Shown: positions 12,198 to 25,954, counted from the first letter of the stretch. The stretch: DNA of 64,000 nucleotides from Pyxicephalus adspersus (GCF_032062135.1 NC_092860.1:131667353-131731352), one strand, 5' to 3'. Numbers and translations are program-made. The notes: a model not told the origin generated them from the sequence alone.

Positions 12198-15100
12198 GTT
12201 ACTGACACAGGTAAAAGGAAAAAAACGAAAAAACATTTGCAGACCTGTAAGTTTCAAATAATATGTTAGTATAATAAATGCATATACTTTTTGTTGGGTT
12301 TATATGAACTATAATTTGATGTGTTCTTTTCGGGGAAATCCTGTGTTTTCTAATTCCAGTGATATTGGCCTCTGGACCAAGTAGAGGAAAAGTCCTAAAA
12401 ACACTTGACTAGAGTCACACCTTCATATTGGGGTGGGGTAGTAAAAATAAGCCAGAAAGTCTTTCATCTCAGATTATATAAAACAAGTTTTTGCTTGAAA
12501 CAAAAGATATTTACCAATCTTTATTATTATGCAAATCCCAAAAAAGCACATAAGTGAAAGTATGGAATGAACGCTTACGACACTTTTTTATTTTTTTAAT
12601 ATTCCGATTGCCCAACTAATGTGTGTGACCTCAGAACATGATTCATTTGTAATTTCTGCAAGCTTTTTCATGTTTTGTTTTAAATATTTAAATTGTTAAT
12701 AAATCTGACAACCTTTAATTATACACACACCCAAAACAAATCTCAAGTTCATACAGTCCAGGATTTCAAGAAAAAGGTAAAAGTGCAGCGAGGTGACCTG
12801 CTGGCATGAAAAGCCACTTCATGCATTTGGTGGGTGCAGTTTGCCTTGTATAATACACAAAATTTCGATTTGGAGCTTCCCCTTCATACAATGCTACACT
12901 AAGCACTTTAAAATAATTTCCATGGCTAATGTGTCTAAGCCTGTCACATAATATTGCCTTGGAGGAACAAGAATCATTATATACTTAATTATGACATGTT
13001 TACTAAATAAGAATTTAAGTACCGCTGCTAATTTTAAAATATGATTTTAAAAAGGCAAGGGAACATTAATAAATGACAATCATTTAATTTTCTGTGCAAA
13101 GAAAAGGACTCTATGGTAGAGCTGTGTAGAACTTAATATTGATAAAGTTAGTTAGATAAGTTAGAGAGGCAAAGATTCATAGAGACAAATATTCCCATTT
13201 CAGAATTATGCCTCATAGGACAGGTTCATTTTAGTATTAAAAATCCTCTGCCCCCCTCTCTACTCTCTAGCTAAATAACCAATGCAACAATAAACCCAGC
13301 ACAACTAGGTGTCTACTTACCTTAATTGTGGTGACTTCCTGCTGTGCTTTCAGCCTAAGTGCAGAAATCTTATTCAGTCTTACGAATAGTTCCTAATGGA
13401 GTAAAAAGCATCACCAGACAGTGAGTATTTCAGAAGAAGTTATCCTCTAGGAACAATGGAGCTTTTTTGATTTGACAGTAGAAAATTCCACATTGTGCAG
13501 CAACTTTATATACTGTTCTACCATAGGAAGACAAAGGAATGGATTATGGCCAACTATGACTGGTTGCAGAAAGTCAAAGGTCTACCTAAAGCGACACCAT
13601 TTCAGGAATATATCCCAATGCTATCTACATATGTTTAGTAACCTTCCATAAACTTGGATGGTTTTTCCAGTGGTATGGGTATGCCAAATCCATTAACTGC
13701 ACCAGTGGAGGACAGCATCAGACACTGTTTTAGTATGGAATCTATGGAAGGCTACTGTTATTGGAAGCATGCACCTGTTTGGGGTAGCAGGTTTTCGTCT
13801 CAAAAAGGTTAGGGAAATAGGAAATATTTATCCTTTAAAATTGGTCACACTTAGCAGCCATTGATGAGGACTTATCCATTTAAGGTGCACCTGTTGTCAG
13901 ACTGTGACATCAATATCCTTAATAAGTAGCAAAAGAACGTTATGCTTACAGGCACAGAGATGAATGAGTGAATGTTTTAAAGAACGTTTACTGCAAGTTT
14001 TAGATAATAAATAGGTTCTGTGCATGATCGGAGCAGTGATTCACATATGTGAAGGTCAATGATGGAAATTTCAAATTTTTCAAAATCCAACCCCACAATA
14101 ATTATACTTACGTTAATCCTTTAAAGTCATAGAATTTACCAGAGACCCATGGTTACAGATATCACTGTACAAAGATCCCATTTTGCCTTTCTTGGGGCTA
14201 TGAACACTTGGTTATGTGATCTCAGATAATAAGGAGGATCGGCCACTATACATTTTACAATTATTCTTTAAAAGTGACCCCCCACCCTAATGCTCTGGTT
14301 TCTGGAGCAAAGTCAAATATGCCTTTTAATACTTTTAAGTGCTGAAAGTTGCACAATGAGAAGGACATGGGGAATCCTATAATGACTTCTGCTCTGCTTT
14401 ATTATAAACAACCTCTGTGATTTTTTTTAATTAGTTTGTAATTATATCTGTACAAGGGCAGGGCTGTATTGAGACATTATATTGCCCTAGGCATACATAA
14501 TAAAGATTTTCTTTTAGTTAGCCTGCCCTGTGTTATAATAATTTGTTTGTAAAAACTGCTGGTGGAATGTGTTTATGAAAAGGATAATGGCAAGTGTACA
14601 GACTGCCAAATGAAAGGAAAGAACGATATCTTTATATTTTGGTAACTGTAATGATTCATTTGACTTTTATAATCTCCTGCATCACCATCCACCTAAAAAT
14701 GTAGGCACAAATATCCAGAAGTGGCCAAAAGAAGTTATTGTGATTTTCACATGTTGAGGCTTGGTTGTGCCATCTTCTGCCTTGGGCACTCACCAGATTT
14801 TACATTGTTACATTCCTGTTCGTTTCATCTATATGTACAGATTTCTTCATTTTAAAACAGCTCAGGGGTTTTGTTTTATAACATGTTATAAAATTCATGA
14901 ACAATATCCAGTTATAGTGGAACTAAACTTGTGTAGGTGGAGTTGAGCTTTTGCCACAATTGGCAAGTAGATCATGGCACAAACTTAACTTTTTCTAAGT
15001 GGTCCAGGAACCTGTCACTGCTTCTTCCCCTAGAGTTGCCATCTGCACCACCGACCATTCTAGATCCACCATGAACCTGTTCGGGGAAAGAAAAGAGCCA

Positions 15101-16080
15101 AGCTCTACACTGAATAGAGCATGCACCATGCAACGTAAGCAAAAAAGAGCCACCGGGATACGGGGAAAACAATTTTTTTTCTGCCAAAACCCTTTACCTC
15201 CTTTTTGTTTTTTTCAAAAAGGCATGATCATGAAATTACCAAGAATACTAAGGAGTAAATAAAGCATCATGAAACTACTTACAGGAATATTTTACAATGG
15301 CTGAAAATGAGCACCTACTGAAAACAAAGTAAAATATAGTATAGGACTTCCCATCCGACAGGATTCCTTACCACAAGAACAAAAAAATTCCACCCACGTA
15401 AAGTCTGAAGATTTGAAACCATTTCAGTAGTCGTCACACTACAATGAAAGTATCAGATAACAAAACACAAGTTTGGTGCACAAAGCTCACACTGGAGAAT
15501 GAATGAGACTATGAACAAAGGAATGCTGCAGAATATAGCAATAACAATCTGAACAATGGCTCATGGAGCCGAACAAGAGTGAAAAGTGTGTCTGAAAAGT
15601 GGTGACCTCGTTTTTTACCGCTTACTGTGAATTTAAGCTGCGAGTGAGAACTAGTCTGGGCATGTGGTATAGCACTTACTGAAAGTGCTGCCAAGGAACC
15701 AGATTTGTGTTTCTAAGGAGATCCAACAAAAGGAAGCTGTCACCGAGCAGCAATGTTCCTGTGCGGGAGCAAGACACACAAGAATACAAGCAGACACGTT
15801 TGGTAACATTATACCTTAGTTACACTGCTCATGCTTTAGAATATATTTAAAGTAAAACAAACATGGGTCAATCACATAATGTAGGTAGCCCTAAACAGTG
15901 CTTGGAGTTTCCACAGCCAGGCCAGAGTAAAAACGCTGTAGATGCCTCTGTCACGGGCCAGGTGAATCTGCGTTTTTTTTTGTTTTTTTTTTTGTAGCTG
16001 AGATAAAACAACAAGAATACATTTTTGTACACAGCATGTAATTTAAATTGTGTAAGATCTTTAATAAAAACCTAGACAGC
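12198..16080. other. AT-rich sequence without supported gene
   Basis: No coding exon was recognised. 13040-13100 is motif-rich (AATGACAATCATTTAATT) and could be a weak conserved element. 14930-15190 is a locally less AT-rich patch, possibly an old dispersed repeat, whose overlapping frames on both strands (87 and 71 codons) I do not believe. A poly-T pair lies near 15973-15995. Confidence 0.4.
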
Positions 16081-16250
16081 GGGGTTGATTTAGTAAATAG
16101 GTTTAGGCTGTTCACTTAGAAAAGTCACATAATTTTGATAGAGATAATTTATGCAAAAGAATACCCAATAATGTGCATGGAAATTAAAAAACAATAATTT
16201 TTGTATAAGACTAGATTGTAGAAGTCAGCAGAGCTTTGCCTAATTCACTA
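16081..16250 (+). repeat. Dispersed repeat (GATTTAGTAAA family), diverged copy
   Basis: It opens GGGGTTGATTTAGTAAATAG and contains GAATACCCAATAATGTGCATG and GTAGAAGTCAGCAGAGCTTT. Related copies are at 28381-28571 (minus, ending TTTAGTAAATCAATCCC) and 49266-49385 (partial). I recall this as an abundant frog repeat but cannot name it. It is non-coding. Confidence 0.5.
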
Positions 16251-16258
16251 GGTAGGTA

Positions 16259-16564
16259 GGCTAGGTACACACATGCAATGGTTCTCGTCCGATGATTGGC
16301 TCAGGGCTGATATTGGATGAGAATCTTGCATGTGTACAGGGCTCATGGTCTATCGTCTGAACGACCGTCCTGGCGGATTTAAGGATGATGGACAATGAAC
16401 GATCATAATGAAAGTGAAAGGGAAGAGAGCGCAGTTCTGCTCTCCATGGAGCAGAACGGTACTGTATGTACAGCATTCGTTCATGCATCGTGCAGTTGTT
16501 AGACATTGGGAAGGATAGTGAAAGATCCTTTCCAACCACAATTATTGCACGTGTGTATGTAGCC
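16259..16564. mobile_element. MITE family A (multi-hairpin, Harbinger-like)
   Basis: Terminal inverted repeats read GGCTAGGTACACACATGCAA on the left and the inverse of ATTGCACGTGTGTATGTAGCC on the right. Flanks are GTA and TTA, a slightly decayed version of the perfect 3-bp duplications of the sister copies. Internally it has GATGGACAATGAACGATC and a 3' hairpin near GGAAGGATAGTGAAAGATCC. There is no transposase. The 92- and 63-codon frames over it are shadows of the element. Confidence 0.85.
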
Positions 16565-16589
16565 TTAGCTAATCAAGTGATCCATCTAA

Positions 16590-16789
16590 GGGCCTGATTT
16601 ATCAATGCACTCCAAGACTGGAGAAGATAAATTATCATGGGACATCCAGCAAACCTAGAATTAATTTTTTGCTATTATTTGGCATTTTTTTTCAATCCTA
16701 GACTAGATCTTTTGCAAGTTTGCTGGATCATCCAGGGTCACCCACAATAGTGTATATTTTCCAGTTTTGAGCTTTGATAAATTAGGCCC
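16590..16789. mobile_element. Foldback MITE family B, diverged copy
   Basis: It begins GGGCCTGATTTATCAATGCA and ends GATAAATTAGGCCC, its inverse. The halves are complementary over much of their length: AACCTAGAATT and the inverted AAGTTTGCTGGATCATCCAG match the family arms. Five other copies occur (28134, 28601, 44914, 56007, 63317). It lies 25 bp from a family A MITE, part of a nest of small elements. Confidence 0.8.
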
Positions 16790-18049
16790 AAAGAATGATA
16801 AGTGGACAGCCTATGCTTCACAAGTAAATCAACCTCAATGTGTTGTTTTTATTTTTGCTTTACAGTGGACCTGGTATGTGCGGAATCAAGAGTTAAAATT
16901 TTCCTTCTTTTGTGGGAGTTTAGAAAAATACAATACATAAGTCATTAGAGTAAAATAGGATGATACTTTACGAATACTATAGGCTTAAAAACGGCTGCTA
17001 TGGATTATGAAATCTTCTTTAAATATTCCAGACTTGTTATGCCAAAAACAGACTCTCACTACTTTCAATAAAAAAACAAACTGAAATGACAGTAAACATA
17101 CCAATAAAATACAAATGAAAGGATAAACATACTAATATTTACAACACTAAGTGAAATAGGTTAACTACTTTAACTACATCCTTCAAAAAGCACACTCTCC
17201 AGATCAGCCATTCGCAACCAGGGTTCCTACAGAGACTGCTGGGAGTTCCATGAACTGTGTTTGTCTATAAAGTTGGGCCAATACTGCTTGTTAGAAACAG
17301 CAAACACTGTATTCTTTCCACTGGCCACTAGCGTAACTGTACTTTTAGCCTAGTGCCACCCCCCGCTACCCCAAATGGGTTGGTTTTAGCAGGAGAGTTT
17401 TGCTGTGTTGTTTTTTATGCAAAATTGGTAACCATTATTTAGTGCCACAACTTAAGATCTTAAGCTGGGTTCTTCCCATTTCACCTGTCTGTTTAAACTA
17501 ATGCATAGGAACTGTGACCTTACCTGTCTATGTGAAAAGTGTGTCTCAAGGATTTTTTTTTGGAGAAAATTACGAATCCTTTGGTAGCTAAAAGGTAGGA
17601 CAGTAGGCAAGCTGTGGATTTTAAATAATTTACATATTTTTAACAAGCAGTACTCTCACTAATGTAGCGGCATGAGTTGTGGAGTTATTCATTCATAAAG
17701 TCTAAAAGAGATGCAGTAAAGCTGGTAATAGCTCACAGCTTTTATCTCTGTCCTTATTGCTGTACTCCTAATGTGTGCTTACAGTAGAGATTAAAAATCT
17801 GGCAGAAAAAAACAAAACAAAATCTAAAATGCTTTATCCTCTACAATTGGAAGATTAAAATGTTTGTAAATCTAAATGTATTTTAGTATGTTCTGTATTA
17901 TGTTTCACTGCATACAGTTTGTTTTCAGAAAGTTATATTTGGAAAATCAGTATTCTATACCTGGGAATTATTCCAGTATTAGCACTTCCTGTGTGGACTG
18001 ACAACACTAAACCACTACCCTTTAATTAGTAGCTACATTGACAACATTT
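16790..18049. other. AT-rich sequence; one hAT-like fragment; no gene
   Basis: Apart from the fragment at 17206-17300, no gene or repeat was recognised. Confidence 0.45.
17206..17300 (+). mobile_element. hAT-like element fragment (CTCAACCAGGGTTCC family)
   Basis: CAGCCATTCGCAACCAGGGTTCC followed by CTGGGAGTTCC resembles the starts of 46031 and 47740 and the inverted copy at 58561. CAGTGTTTCTCAACC-type ends are typical of hAT elements. The 3' limit is uncertain. Confidence 0.5.
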
Positions 18050-18156
18050 TACTAATATCTAAATTATTATTACTAATTACTAATATCTAAATTATTATTA
18101 CTAATTACTAATATCTAAATTATTATTACTAATTACTAATATCTAAATTATTATGG
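18050..18156. repeat. 28-bp tandem repeat, about 3.8 units
   Basis: Units starting TACTAATATCTAAATTATTA repeat with an exact 28-bp period (18050, 18078, 18106, 18134) and almost no divergence. There are no intervening unique spacers, so it is not CRISPR-like. It is a young AT-rich minisatellite. Confidence 0.92.
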
Positions 18157-18537
18157 TCCATTTAAGGTCCTCAGCAAACAGAAAGACAGGTAAATAGGCC
18201 AATCATTTACCTTAGTCCTAGTTTAAAGGTAAAAGAAAATTGAACACAATATCAGCTTTTCACCTATTTTTTCATACAAGTCAACAGCCACACGATTTTC
18301 TACAGCTTGCTTGATTACATGTTTGCATGTCGACCTCCTGAACTAGTACTAGCAGTAACCTTAGATCTACTTTTTCTGCCAAAACCTGCGCAAACTTACT
18401 CTGCAGATCAGCCATTCCTGAAAACTAGGGCCAGGAAAAAAACTGGTAGCAATCTTTGTGCATTTCCCCGCACTTTATTGCTTTAAAGACCCAGCAATGC
18501 AGAACAAAATTACACTGATCTGTCTACAATACACTTA

Positions 18538-18825
18538 GGCTAGGTACACACATGCAATTGTTCCCGTCTGATAATCGGCTCAGGACCGATATCAGACGTG
18601 AATCTTATGTGTGTACAGCGCTCGTCGTCCATCGTCTTAACCACCATCCTGGTGGATCCACAGACGATGGACGACAAACGATCGTAATGGAAGTGAAGGG
18701 AGAGAAAGCGCAACGGGGTGCCGCTCCATCATTCTCCCTCTCCCTTCTCCATAGAGCAGAACGGTGCTGTATGTACAGCACTCGTTCATGCATCATGCAG
18801 TCGCCAAATATTGCACGTGTGTACC
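18538..18825. mobile_element. MITE family A copy lacking the 3' hairpin
   Basis: The ends are GGCTAGGTACACACATGC and the inverse of GCACGTGTGTACC. It is flanked by a perfect TTA duplication (18535-18537 and 18826-18828). It keeps the central inverted pair GTCCATCGTC / GACGATGGAC, but the GGAAAGGATC...GATCCTTTCC hairpin of sister copies is missing. The three overlapping short ORFs are not genes. Confidence 0.88.
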
Positions 18826-19019
18826 TTAGCACTTAGGAGCCAGTTTTTCTGTACATATGATCAATTTGATGAATTTCCACTTATCAAACAGATATTACAA
18901 AAGGATTCCAACTATATGTTTAAAAGGATCTTACTCTCTTTTAGCATAGTTTTCTAATACAGTACAGTTGCAAGTGCAAAGCTCAGTGTACAATCTCAGC
19001 ACAGCTTTGTGCCAGGATT

Positions 19020-19173
19020 TAGGGCTGCCAAAGGGCTGAAGGAACAGGTACTTCTGTACTGGGCCCGATCAAAAGAGCTTGACATTTGCAATGCTGAAAC
19101 ATTTAGACATGGGGGACGGGGGTCCAATAAGTTTACATAGTATGGGGCCCAGAAATTTCTGATGGCAGCCCTG
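19020..19173 (+). mobile_element. Small hAT-like MITE
   Basis: A TAGGGCTGCCA start and TGGCAGCCCTG end form a perfect 10-bp (11-bp imperfect) terminal inverted repeat around ~154 bp. The flanks CCAGGATT and CTAGGATG match at 6 of 8 positions, consistent with an old 8-bp hAT duplication. A second, inverted, diverged copy is at 48938-49042, sharing GTACTTCTGTACTGG. There is no transposase. Confidence 0.65.
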
Positions 19174-22100
19174 CTAGGATGCACTAATTCCCATGCACCC
19201 CCAACCAGGGCAATAAAGATGGCCAATGACTCAGAACACAGAGAAAGACCAGGTGAAGATAAAAGCGCTGCCTGATAAGGGGATCCTATCACAGACTGAA
19301 GGAGTCTTTTTTGCAGGTAAGTTTGCAACAATGTTCAAATATCATGTGCATTACCTGCACATTAGCTCCTGGAGGCACAAAACATATCTTTTGTTTCTGC
19401 AGTTTACTTTCATTTTAAATCTTTTTACCTGAAGGAACCACTGAAAATATTTTGAAGTCTTAGAGAAGTCCTGCAAAACAGCTCAAGAGTTTACAGCTCA
19501 CGATACAGAAGCTTGATCAGTAGGCTGTAGATAAATAAAAGAATGGGACATATCTGAAGTATTTGAAACCTAAGACAAAACATTTTTAACACCTTTCTGT
19601 TATATACAACAAAATTATTTTTGGTAACCTTGAAATTATATTGAAATGAAACAAATAGTATCAAAGAGCAAAATAAAAAGAGTGTCCCTTTATGGGATGA
19701 AGGGCCCCGTATATTGGTGAACAGAGGAGAAGAGCTCCTTATATTGGTGAACAGGGTCAGTTGGACACAAAATTCAATGTTATGTTGAGAGTCATTGGAA
19801 ATATTACCCCTTATCTGATTTGTTGATCAGATGGAACTGTTCCAGTTATTTTTGGCCATAGAAATATACCGGCACCATCAGTCAATCTGCCTTTGTCTAC
19901 TGCTCAAGGAACCCTAAGATCCCACAGAACCCCTGACTAAGACAGCATGTTTTATAAGGATAGAAATTAATATTGCACATCCCTATTGTTCCAAATAAAT
20001 GCATAAGCTGAGGACTAATTGCATACCTGATTTCCTTAATTTTTGGTTCCTGAACACAATAAATGGGTGCATATATCATGAATGGCAGGAAAGGCTGATG
20101 TTGTGCTGAACAAAGCTTTCTGAAAACCGGGAGTTGTTGTAATACCCGCATGTAAGTTTCAATGATTGAATAAGATGAAATTCAATGAATTGATAGAGGC
20201 AGATGAAAGACAGCTTAGCTGGGAAGGAATGGGGTAGAAAACGCTAAAAATCAGTGTATGTAATTCTTTTACAGTAGAGAAGACCATACAACAGTTTTAG
20301 ACTAAATGTAAGGCTGAAGTTCACCTTAAATCCCAGAAAACTTGTATTTAGCAACAACAGCCAGGCTACAGCTTTCTGTCACGCTGAATTTCCAAACATT
20401 TTTTCAGAAACATTTTCTCCATCTTTTGTTTTGTCATGAATGAAATATGTCCAGTATTATATATTTATGTACTGTTACTTATGGCAAATGAGTAAAGACA
20501 GTGATTTAATCTACCAGCAATATAAGCCATCATGGAATTGGTAAAAGCAGGCCTGTTATATACAGAGCAAGGTCAGTTTTCAATAGCAACAGAAGGTTGC
20601 AGCCTTCACATTAGATAGTTAATGAGATCCTGGGTGATCTGATGACTTAAAGGTTAGACTAATGCATTGGAGAGGTTCACAATTCTATTTATTAATCTAG
20701 CTCCAACTCCAGATGAGACCCCCCAAAATTATGTCATGGTATTTGTGTCAGCCGGAGTGTTTTCAGTCTGAAAGAGAACCAGAAGCAAGAGAAAATGGAA
20801 ATAAACTGGAATATCAGAAAATAAAAAGGAATAAAAAAACGGGATACTGATTGTCTATAAAATATAGAAACCTCATAAAAATGACTGCAAAAGTAAAATC
20901 TTTGGACTCCTTTCTTGAGAATTTGAAAATAGGGGGTCCCAGCTCCACCTCCTAAATCATATAGATGTTGGATTTCTGAGCTCCCTGGATGCTCTCACAT
21001 TAACTCCCACTGCTTGAAATATGACAGTGTGACAGCTACTGACACAAGATATAATACACGTATGATTTTAATAATGATGGCCCCGAACGTACTCATTTCA
21101 ACACAGAAGGATCTTTTTTAAAGATTTTTTGTTGAAATTTAAGGAATGATGGAAGTTAAAGCGTATGTCAGTCCAAACAAAAAATGCTAATTATCACATC
21201 TTTTGCACTAACGTGCACATGTTTTATCTCATTAAAGATGATATAGAAAATACCCATTATTTTGCCACAAATGCATGCAAGTTTTATTCTAATATTTTGG
21301 GCTGAAAACACACAACATTTTTGTTGTGGAGGGCTTCCAACCCTGTCCATTGTCAATTGCAAAACTACTCAAGCATTCCCACTGTCTTTTTATCCCCAAC
21401 ATAGGGACTTGTAGTTGAAGGTAAAAACAGGAAAGGCTAAAAAGATTTTTTGTAGCAACAATGGCAGAAAACATGGTACATGGGACTTTTAACATATTTA
21501 AAGGAAGCAAGAGTTTATTACTGTGGATCTTATATTGGCTTCCTATTGCAAGCTGCTTTGACCTGGGGTCATAAGTGAACCCTTACCTTGTAAGATTCAT
21601 GGCTTATTACTGTAGGCATCAATGGAGACAAAGACTCCATAATCCTATGCTTTCCTTTACTCAAAAAAAAAAAGATTTCCATTAGGTCTTGTTCAAAAAA
21701 GATCTTGCAGGAATGAGCAAAATTTAACTTCCTACCTGTGAGCCCAGGGTATCATGAACACTAGTATTTATAGTAGAAAAAAAGTTTTAACAAATATGTT
21801 GTAATTGGGTATGACAAGGAGGGAATGGGAAGAGTGGCCAATCTGGAGTTGGATGTTTTAAGTCTCTAGTTAGTGCAGATTCTGTAAGCCAAATTACCAT
21901 TAAATGAATTGCCAAAGTCAAGATTTCAGCCCCTTGCACTTATCCTGAGCATTTCGAATTAAACTGATCTGCAAAAAAAGTGCAATTTGATCATGTGGTG
22001 TCAGGCAGAAAACAAGAACATCCTGGGGCTGATCATCAGGTCACAAGATATTTCACAGGATAAACTTAGTTTATAATTTCTCATTTGCCCCAAGTAAAGG

Positions 22101-24399
22101 TATGATAAAATAAATATTTTTTTTCTTTGAGATTACTTTTGAATACAACAAGCAGCCTGGAATACAACTAAAAACTATTAAGAAACAGGATAACTATTAG
22201 GAAAGAAGATAAGACCCAGGAAGATTTGTTGTGCTGGCAATTCTAAATGAATAATCTTTGGATTGCAAGATATAGCGAACACTATACTATTGGTGTTCAT
22301 TAGCTGTCACTTGGATGGTAACCTCATTGTTCTGAGCTGGGGATGTTTAATGCATGTGCAGTTTGCAATAAATTCTAATAAAATACTTCATCTTGCTATT
22401 ATGGAGTGTCACGTTATATCAGTGAATGATCATCCGTCTCCATTGTCTTAAAGATGGTTGAACATTAAATATTAAATATAATTGGACAGTGAGAATTCAT
22501 ATTGGAAATTTAGGCATTTAGAAACAACTGTGTAATGTGTTGTGCCCAACTCTCCATTACTCTGCATTGTGGTCAGATCTTTCGTACTTTGCTGAGGTGC
22601 TATACTAAAGCGAGATCTCACTTTAGGATAAAAATAGTTTTGCTGAATGGTATAGAGGAGCAACAGGTAGGCAAAGTTTTAATAATGAGTTTATATAAAT
22701 TTGCACATTTTCATTTAAGTTTTTTTCAGTTTACCTACATGGCATGATAGCGGCTGATGCAGTATATTTCCTATTTTTATTATTTTTATTATTTATTATT
22801 TTCTTTTATATTATTGCTACAAATGTAAGGGAAGAATGTAGGGATCAGGGTGCCTTTTAAAAAAAAAAATACTGGGCTATGATAGATGCAAGGGGGTTTG
22901 TAACGTGGGGTATGGTAAGGGGTCCTTTGCCTTTGTACACCTTTTTTTATTTACCAGTGTTCTACTTTTCCAAAAAGTTTAGACATATGCCTTAGATTTT
23001 AAAGTACTTTGGGGTCAGGGCTTTAGTGTAATGACATTATGTAAATATAACAAAATAAAATATGGCTCAATGTTCTACTGTGTATGAGTTATACAGGTAT
23101 TTAAACACAGTATATTGGAGTTGGTGGTAGATAAACTTTAATGTACTTGAAAAAACAAAAAAACAAAAGCAGTGAAATCTGCAGCTGCTCGTGGGCAGGG
23201 ACTTTTCATATAACAGATTGAACGCCAAAGATCCCATAGTCATCAAGGACCGCACTGCTGTGTAAGGACCCTTTACCAATTCACTTTTGTGGTGGTGTGG
23301 CAATAAGAAACACAATTACATGATGCAACAAAAATGTCATGAGCTATGTACAAGCAAACTGATCCTTGCCTTTTAACTTCCAGACCATGATTGTGGCCAG
23401 GTACCCCACTTCACCAGATTATGAGATTTAGAAGGTAACTATTAAGTTTTCACTAAAGCTGGCAGATCTGCAAATATCACACCCTATTAAATGAAATTGA
23501 AGGCCAGATTTGGGAAATCACTGAAAACCTGAAAGATCTGTTTGTCACAGTTCTCTGTTCTGCCTACTGAAAATGTAGTTGTGGGTCTAGTAGCTGTGTG
23601 TCTGCAGAATGTGTGCTTTCCTTCTCCCACCTGACCAGTGGGGATGTCAGAAAACGTGCGCTCCACTTCTTATAATACAGCCTGCAATGCAATTTATATA
23701 TCTGAACCATTTAGCCATATTGCTACCAGTTAAGCCATCATTTTCTGTGCAAGTTGCCGTAATAACTTTTCATTCTCTTCATTTTCTGATCCTATCAACA
23801 TGAGACGATTCCCAGAGATTTATTTACCATATGCAAAATGAATAATCACTAAAAATAAATTACATTAAGTAAACTGCTTGCTTTTATTTTATCAGTCTGC
23901 TGTGATAGAAATCAAATTTACCAGAGGAAGCTGATTACTTTCTTAGATTAAAAGGGTCAATTCTCCTTACTGCAAAATCATTCCCAGAAAAAAAGAAGTC
24001 TTTTTCCTTCCAAGCATTTACATATTGACAGCTCTTGGAATGTAGAGAATGTGTCATCTGCAGATTCTTCCAGCTTTTCTATTTGTTTTGCCAGTAATGC
24101 ACAGCAATACTTTGGTTATACCCCCAACTTGACAAAGAGGACAAAGTTGGAAGGCAGAGGACACAGGAGTGCCACACCCCAAATTATATACTACTTTCCA
24201 ATATATCAAATAGAAGAATTAGGCGGAAAGATGGAGCTTCAGTGAAGTATAACACGTCTGATAGCTAAAACGCACAACTTTTACATAGGACTTAGAAGGT
24301 ACTTACAACTAAAAGGGTAACAGGTACAAGACTTGGGTACAAAAGAGGAACAGACACGGCATATTGCCGAAAAAAACACATTGCCCAAAAAAATACATT
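19174..24399. other. AT-rich sequence without supported gene
   Basis: It contains small direct repeats only (for example ATATTGGTGA at 19711 and 19741) and an (ATT)n-like run near 22780. Some less AT-rich patches (23160-23310) may be old repeats. All reading frames are short and unrecognised. Confidence 0.4.
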
Positions 24400-24525
24400 T
24401 TGAGAAGGTGCATTTAGGGCGATTTAGGAATGAATATCACCCCAGCACACCAATGCATGTCTTGTGTGTTGCATTAACACATGTGCTCCATAGAACACAA
24501 TGCCAAACTGGAAATAGTACCTAGG
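24400..24525. repeat. Dispersed repeat (TGTGTTGCATTAACACATG family)
   Basis: CACCCCAGCACACCAATGCA and TGTGTGTTGCATTAACACATG resemble a repeat I associate with ranoid frogs. Possibly related sequence is at 25840-25995. Boundaries are uncertain. Confidence 0.4.
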
Positions 24526-25869
24526 GAAGTCTAGGAAGGGTGGCTTCAAGCGTGTGTGTGAATTTTAACCCATTGCTTTGCAATTGTACTGCAAAAACAT
24601 TTTTTTCTTCCAAAAATGGAAAAAAACTGATGTACCAGCAGGTTGAAAAAGTAATAAAACTATGTTGCAAATACGGCTTAGAAATACAAAATCTGTCCTC
24701 TATATGATAGTGACAAACGCCATCCTATGCCTTTATATGATGTTCCCCCTGGTTCCTCTTTAAGCTTCTGGTAAAATGATTCACACAGCCAAACTCCTAT
24801 ACATAGTTTCTATCTTCGGTAGCAAACTGTATATAACATGACCTAATCCACGCAGTTTTTGTCAAATGGGGAGCACTTATCGAATATGGCAAGATGCATA
24901 GCAATGCAGAAACAGCAGATTTCTCAGAGAATAGCATTTACCATAGATTACTGACTATCTCTCCCTTAGGCCACAAATATGCAAGGGAACTGGTGTATAA
25001 AATGTCATCACAAAGCACTGATGTAGCTCAGGCTAGATAATACACAGGATCTGGAAATAGACTGGAAGTGGCACATAACAGTATCAAATAATAGAAAATC
25101 CAGGACCAGCTGACCCTATAGTTTTTACAATGAAATCCAGACTCATGGAAAATCTATTTATCTCTCTATAGCTGTTTTGTCTCTAAATACTAAATACTGC
25201 TCTGCATAACCATGCAAACATATTCAATATAATCTCTGTGTCCTACAAACTCCCTGACAATGATGGTATTATCTGACATATTACAAATTAAAGGGTCCAG
25301 ATAAAAAAGTGAAATACATTAATTGCAGGTAAATGACACTTTTACCATTAGGATTAAGGACACACAGGTGAGCTTTTGTTTTGCCCATGATCCCACTGCA
25401 ATTAATTGCTGGTGATCAATCACTACACATAAGGAAAAATATAGTGTAGCATGTGGACACAATTAATTATTAATAATAACACAATGTCCCCAATGTGTGA
25501 GTTCAGTTGTTACTGCATGCATATGCATATGTAGGAATCTGGTAATATATCAAAAGGGATCATGAGTGATTTTAGTACCACAGTCCCACAGAGAAAAACT
25601 GCCCATGTGCACCCAACTTTAAGGATCATCAAAGTCTCTGATGAGTAAAAAAATCATTATGTGCTTTAATTTTAAAGATAAGAACTAAAATATTACTATT
25701 AGGGTCAATTGGTCATTTAATATCCTTTAAGTCTTGACACCTTCATCCTCCATGGATCTGATTTTATTTCTGGGCAGTCTGTTCATTTATAATAGACTAC
25801 CAAAGAAGGGCAATAAAACAAAAACTAGGATCTGAACCTTTTTTAAGGATGGCATGTGTAACATATGGT

Positions 25870-25954
25870 GTGTGTTGTGCTGCATTGCAGTTTGGGTGTG
25901 CTGGCATTTACTATACTGTGTGTGCTAATATAAATAAATGGCAGCACAACACAC
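25870..25954. repeat. Perfect 14-bp inverted repeat around 57 bp
   Basis: GTGTGTTGTGCTGC (25870-25883) is exactly inverted at 25941-25954. The surrounding TGCATTGCAG and ACCATGTGTTGGG look like the dispersed repeat at 24400-24525, so this is probably the foldback core of a small repeat. Confidence 0.6.

Noticed and set aside
18050..18156. Regular 28-bp repeat, considered as a CRISPR-like array
   Set aside because: The units are contiguous without spacers, AT-rich, and the genome is eukaryotic.
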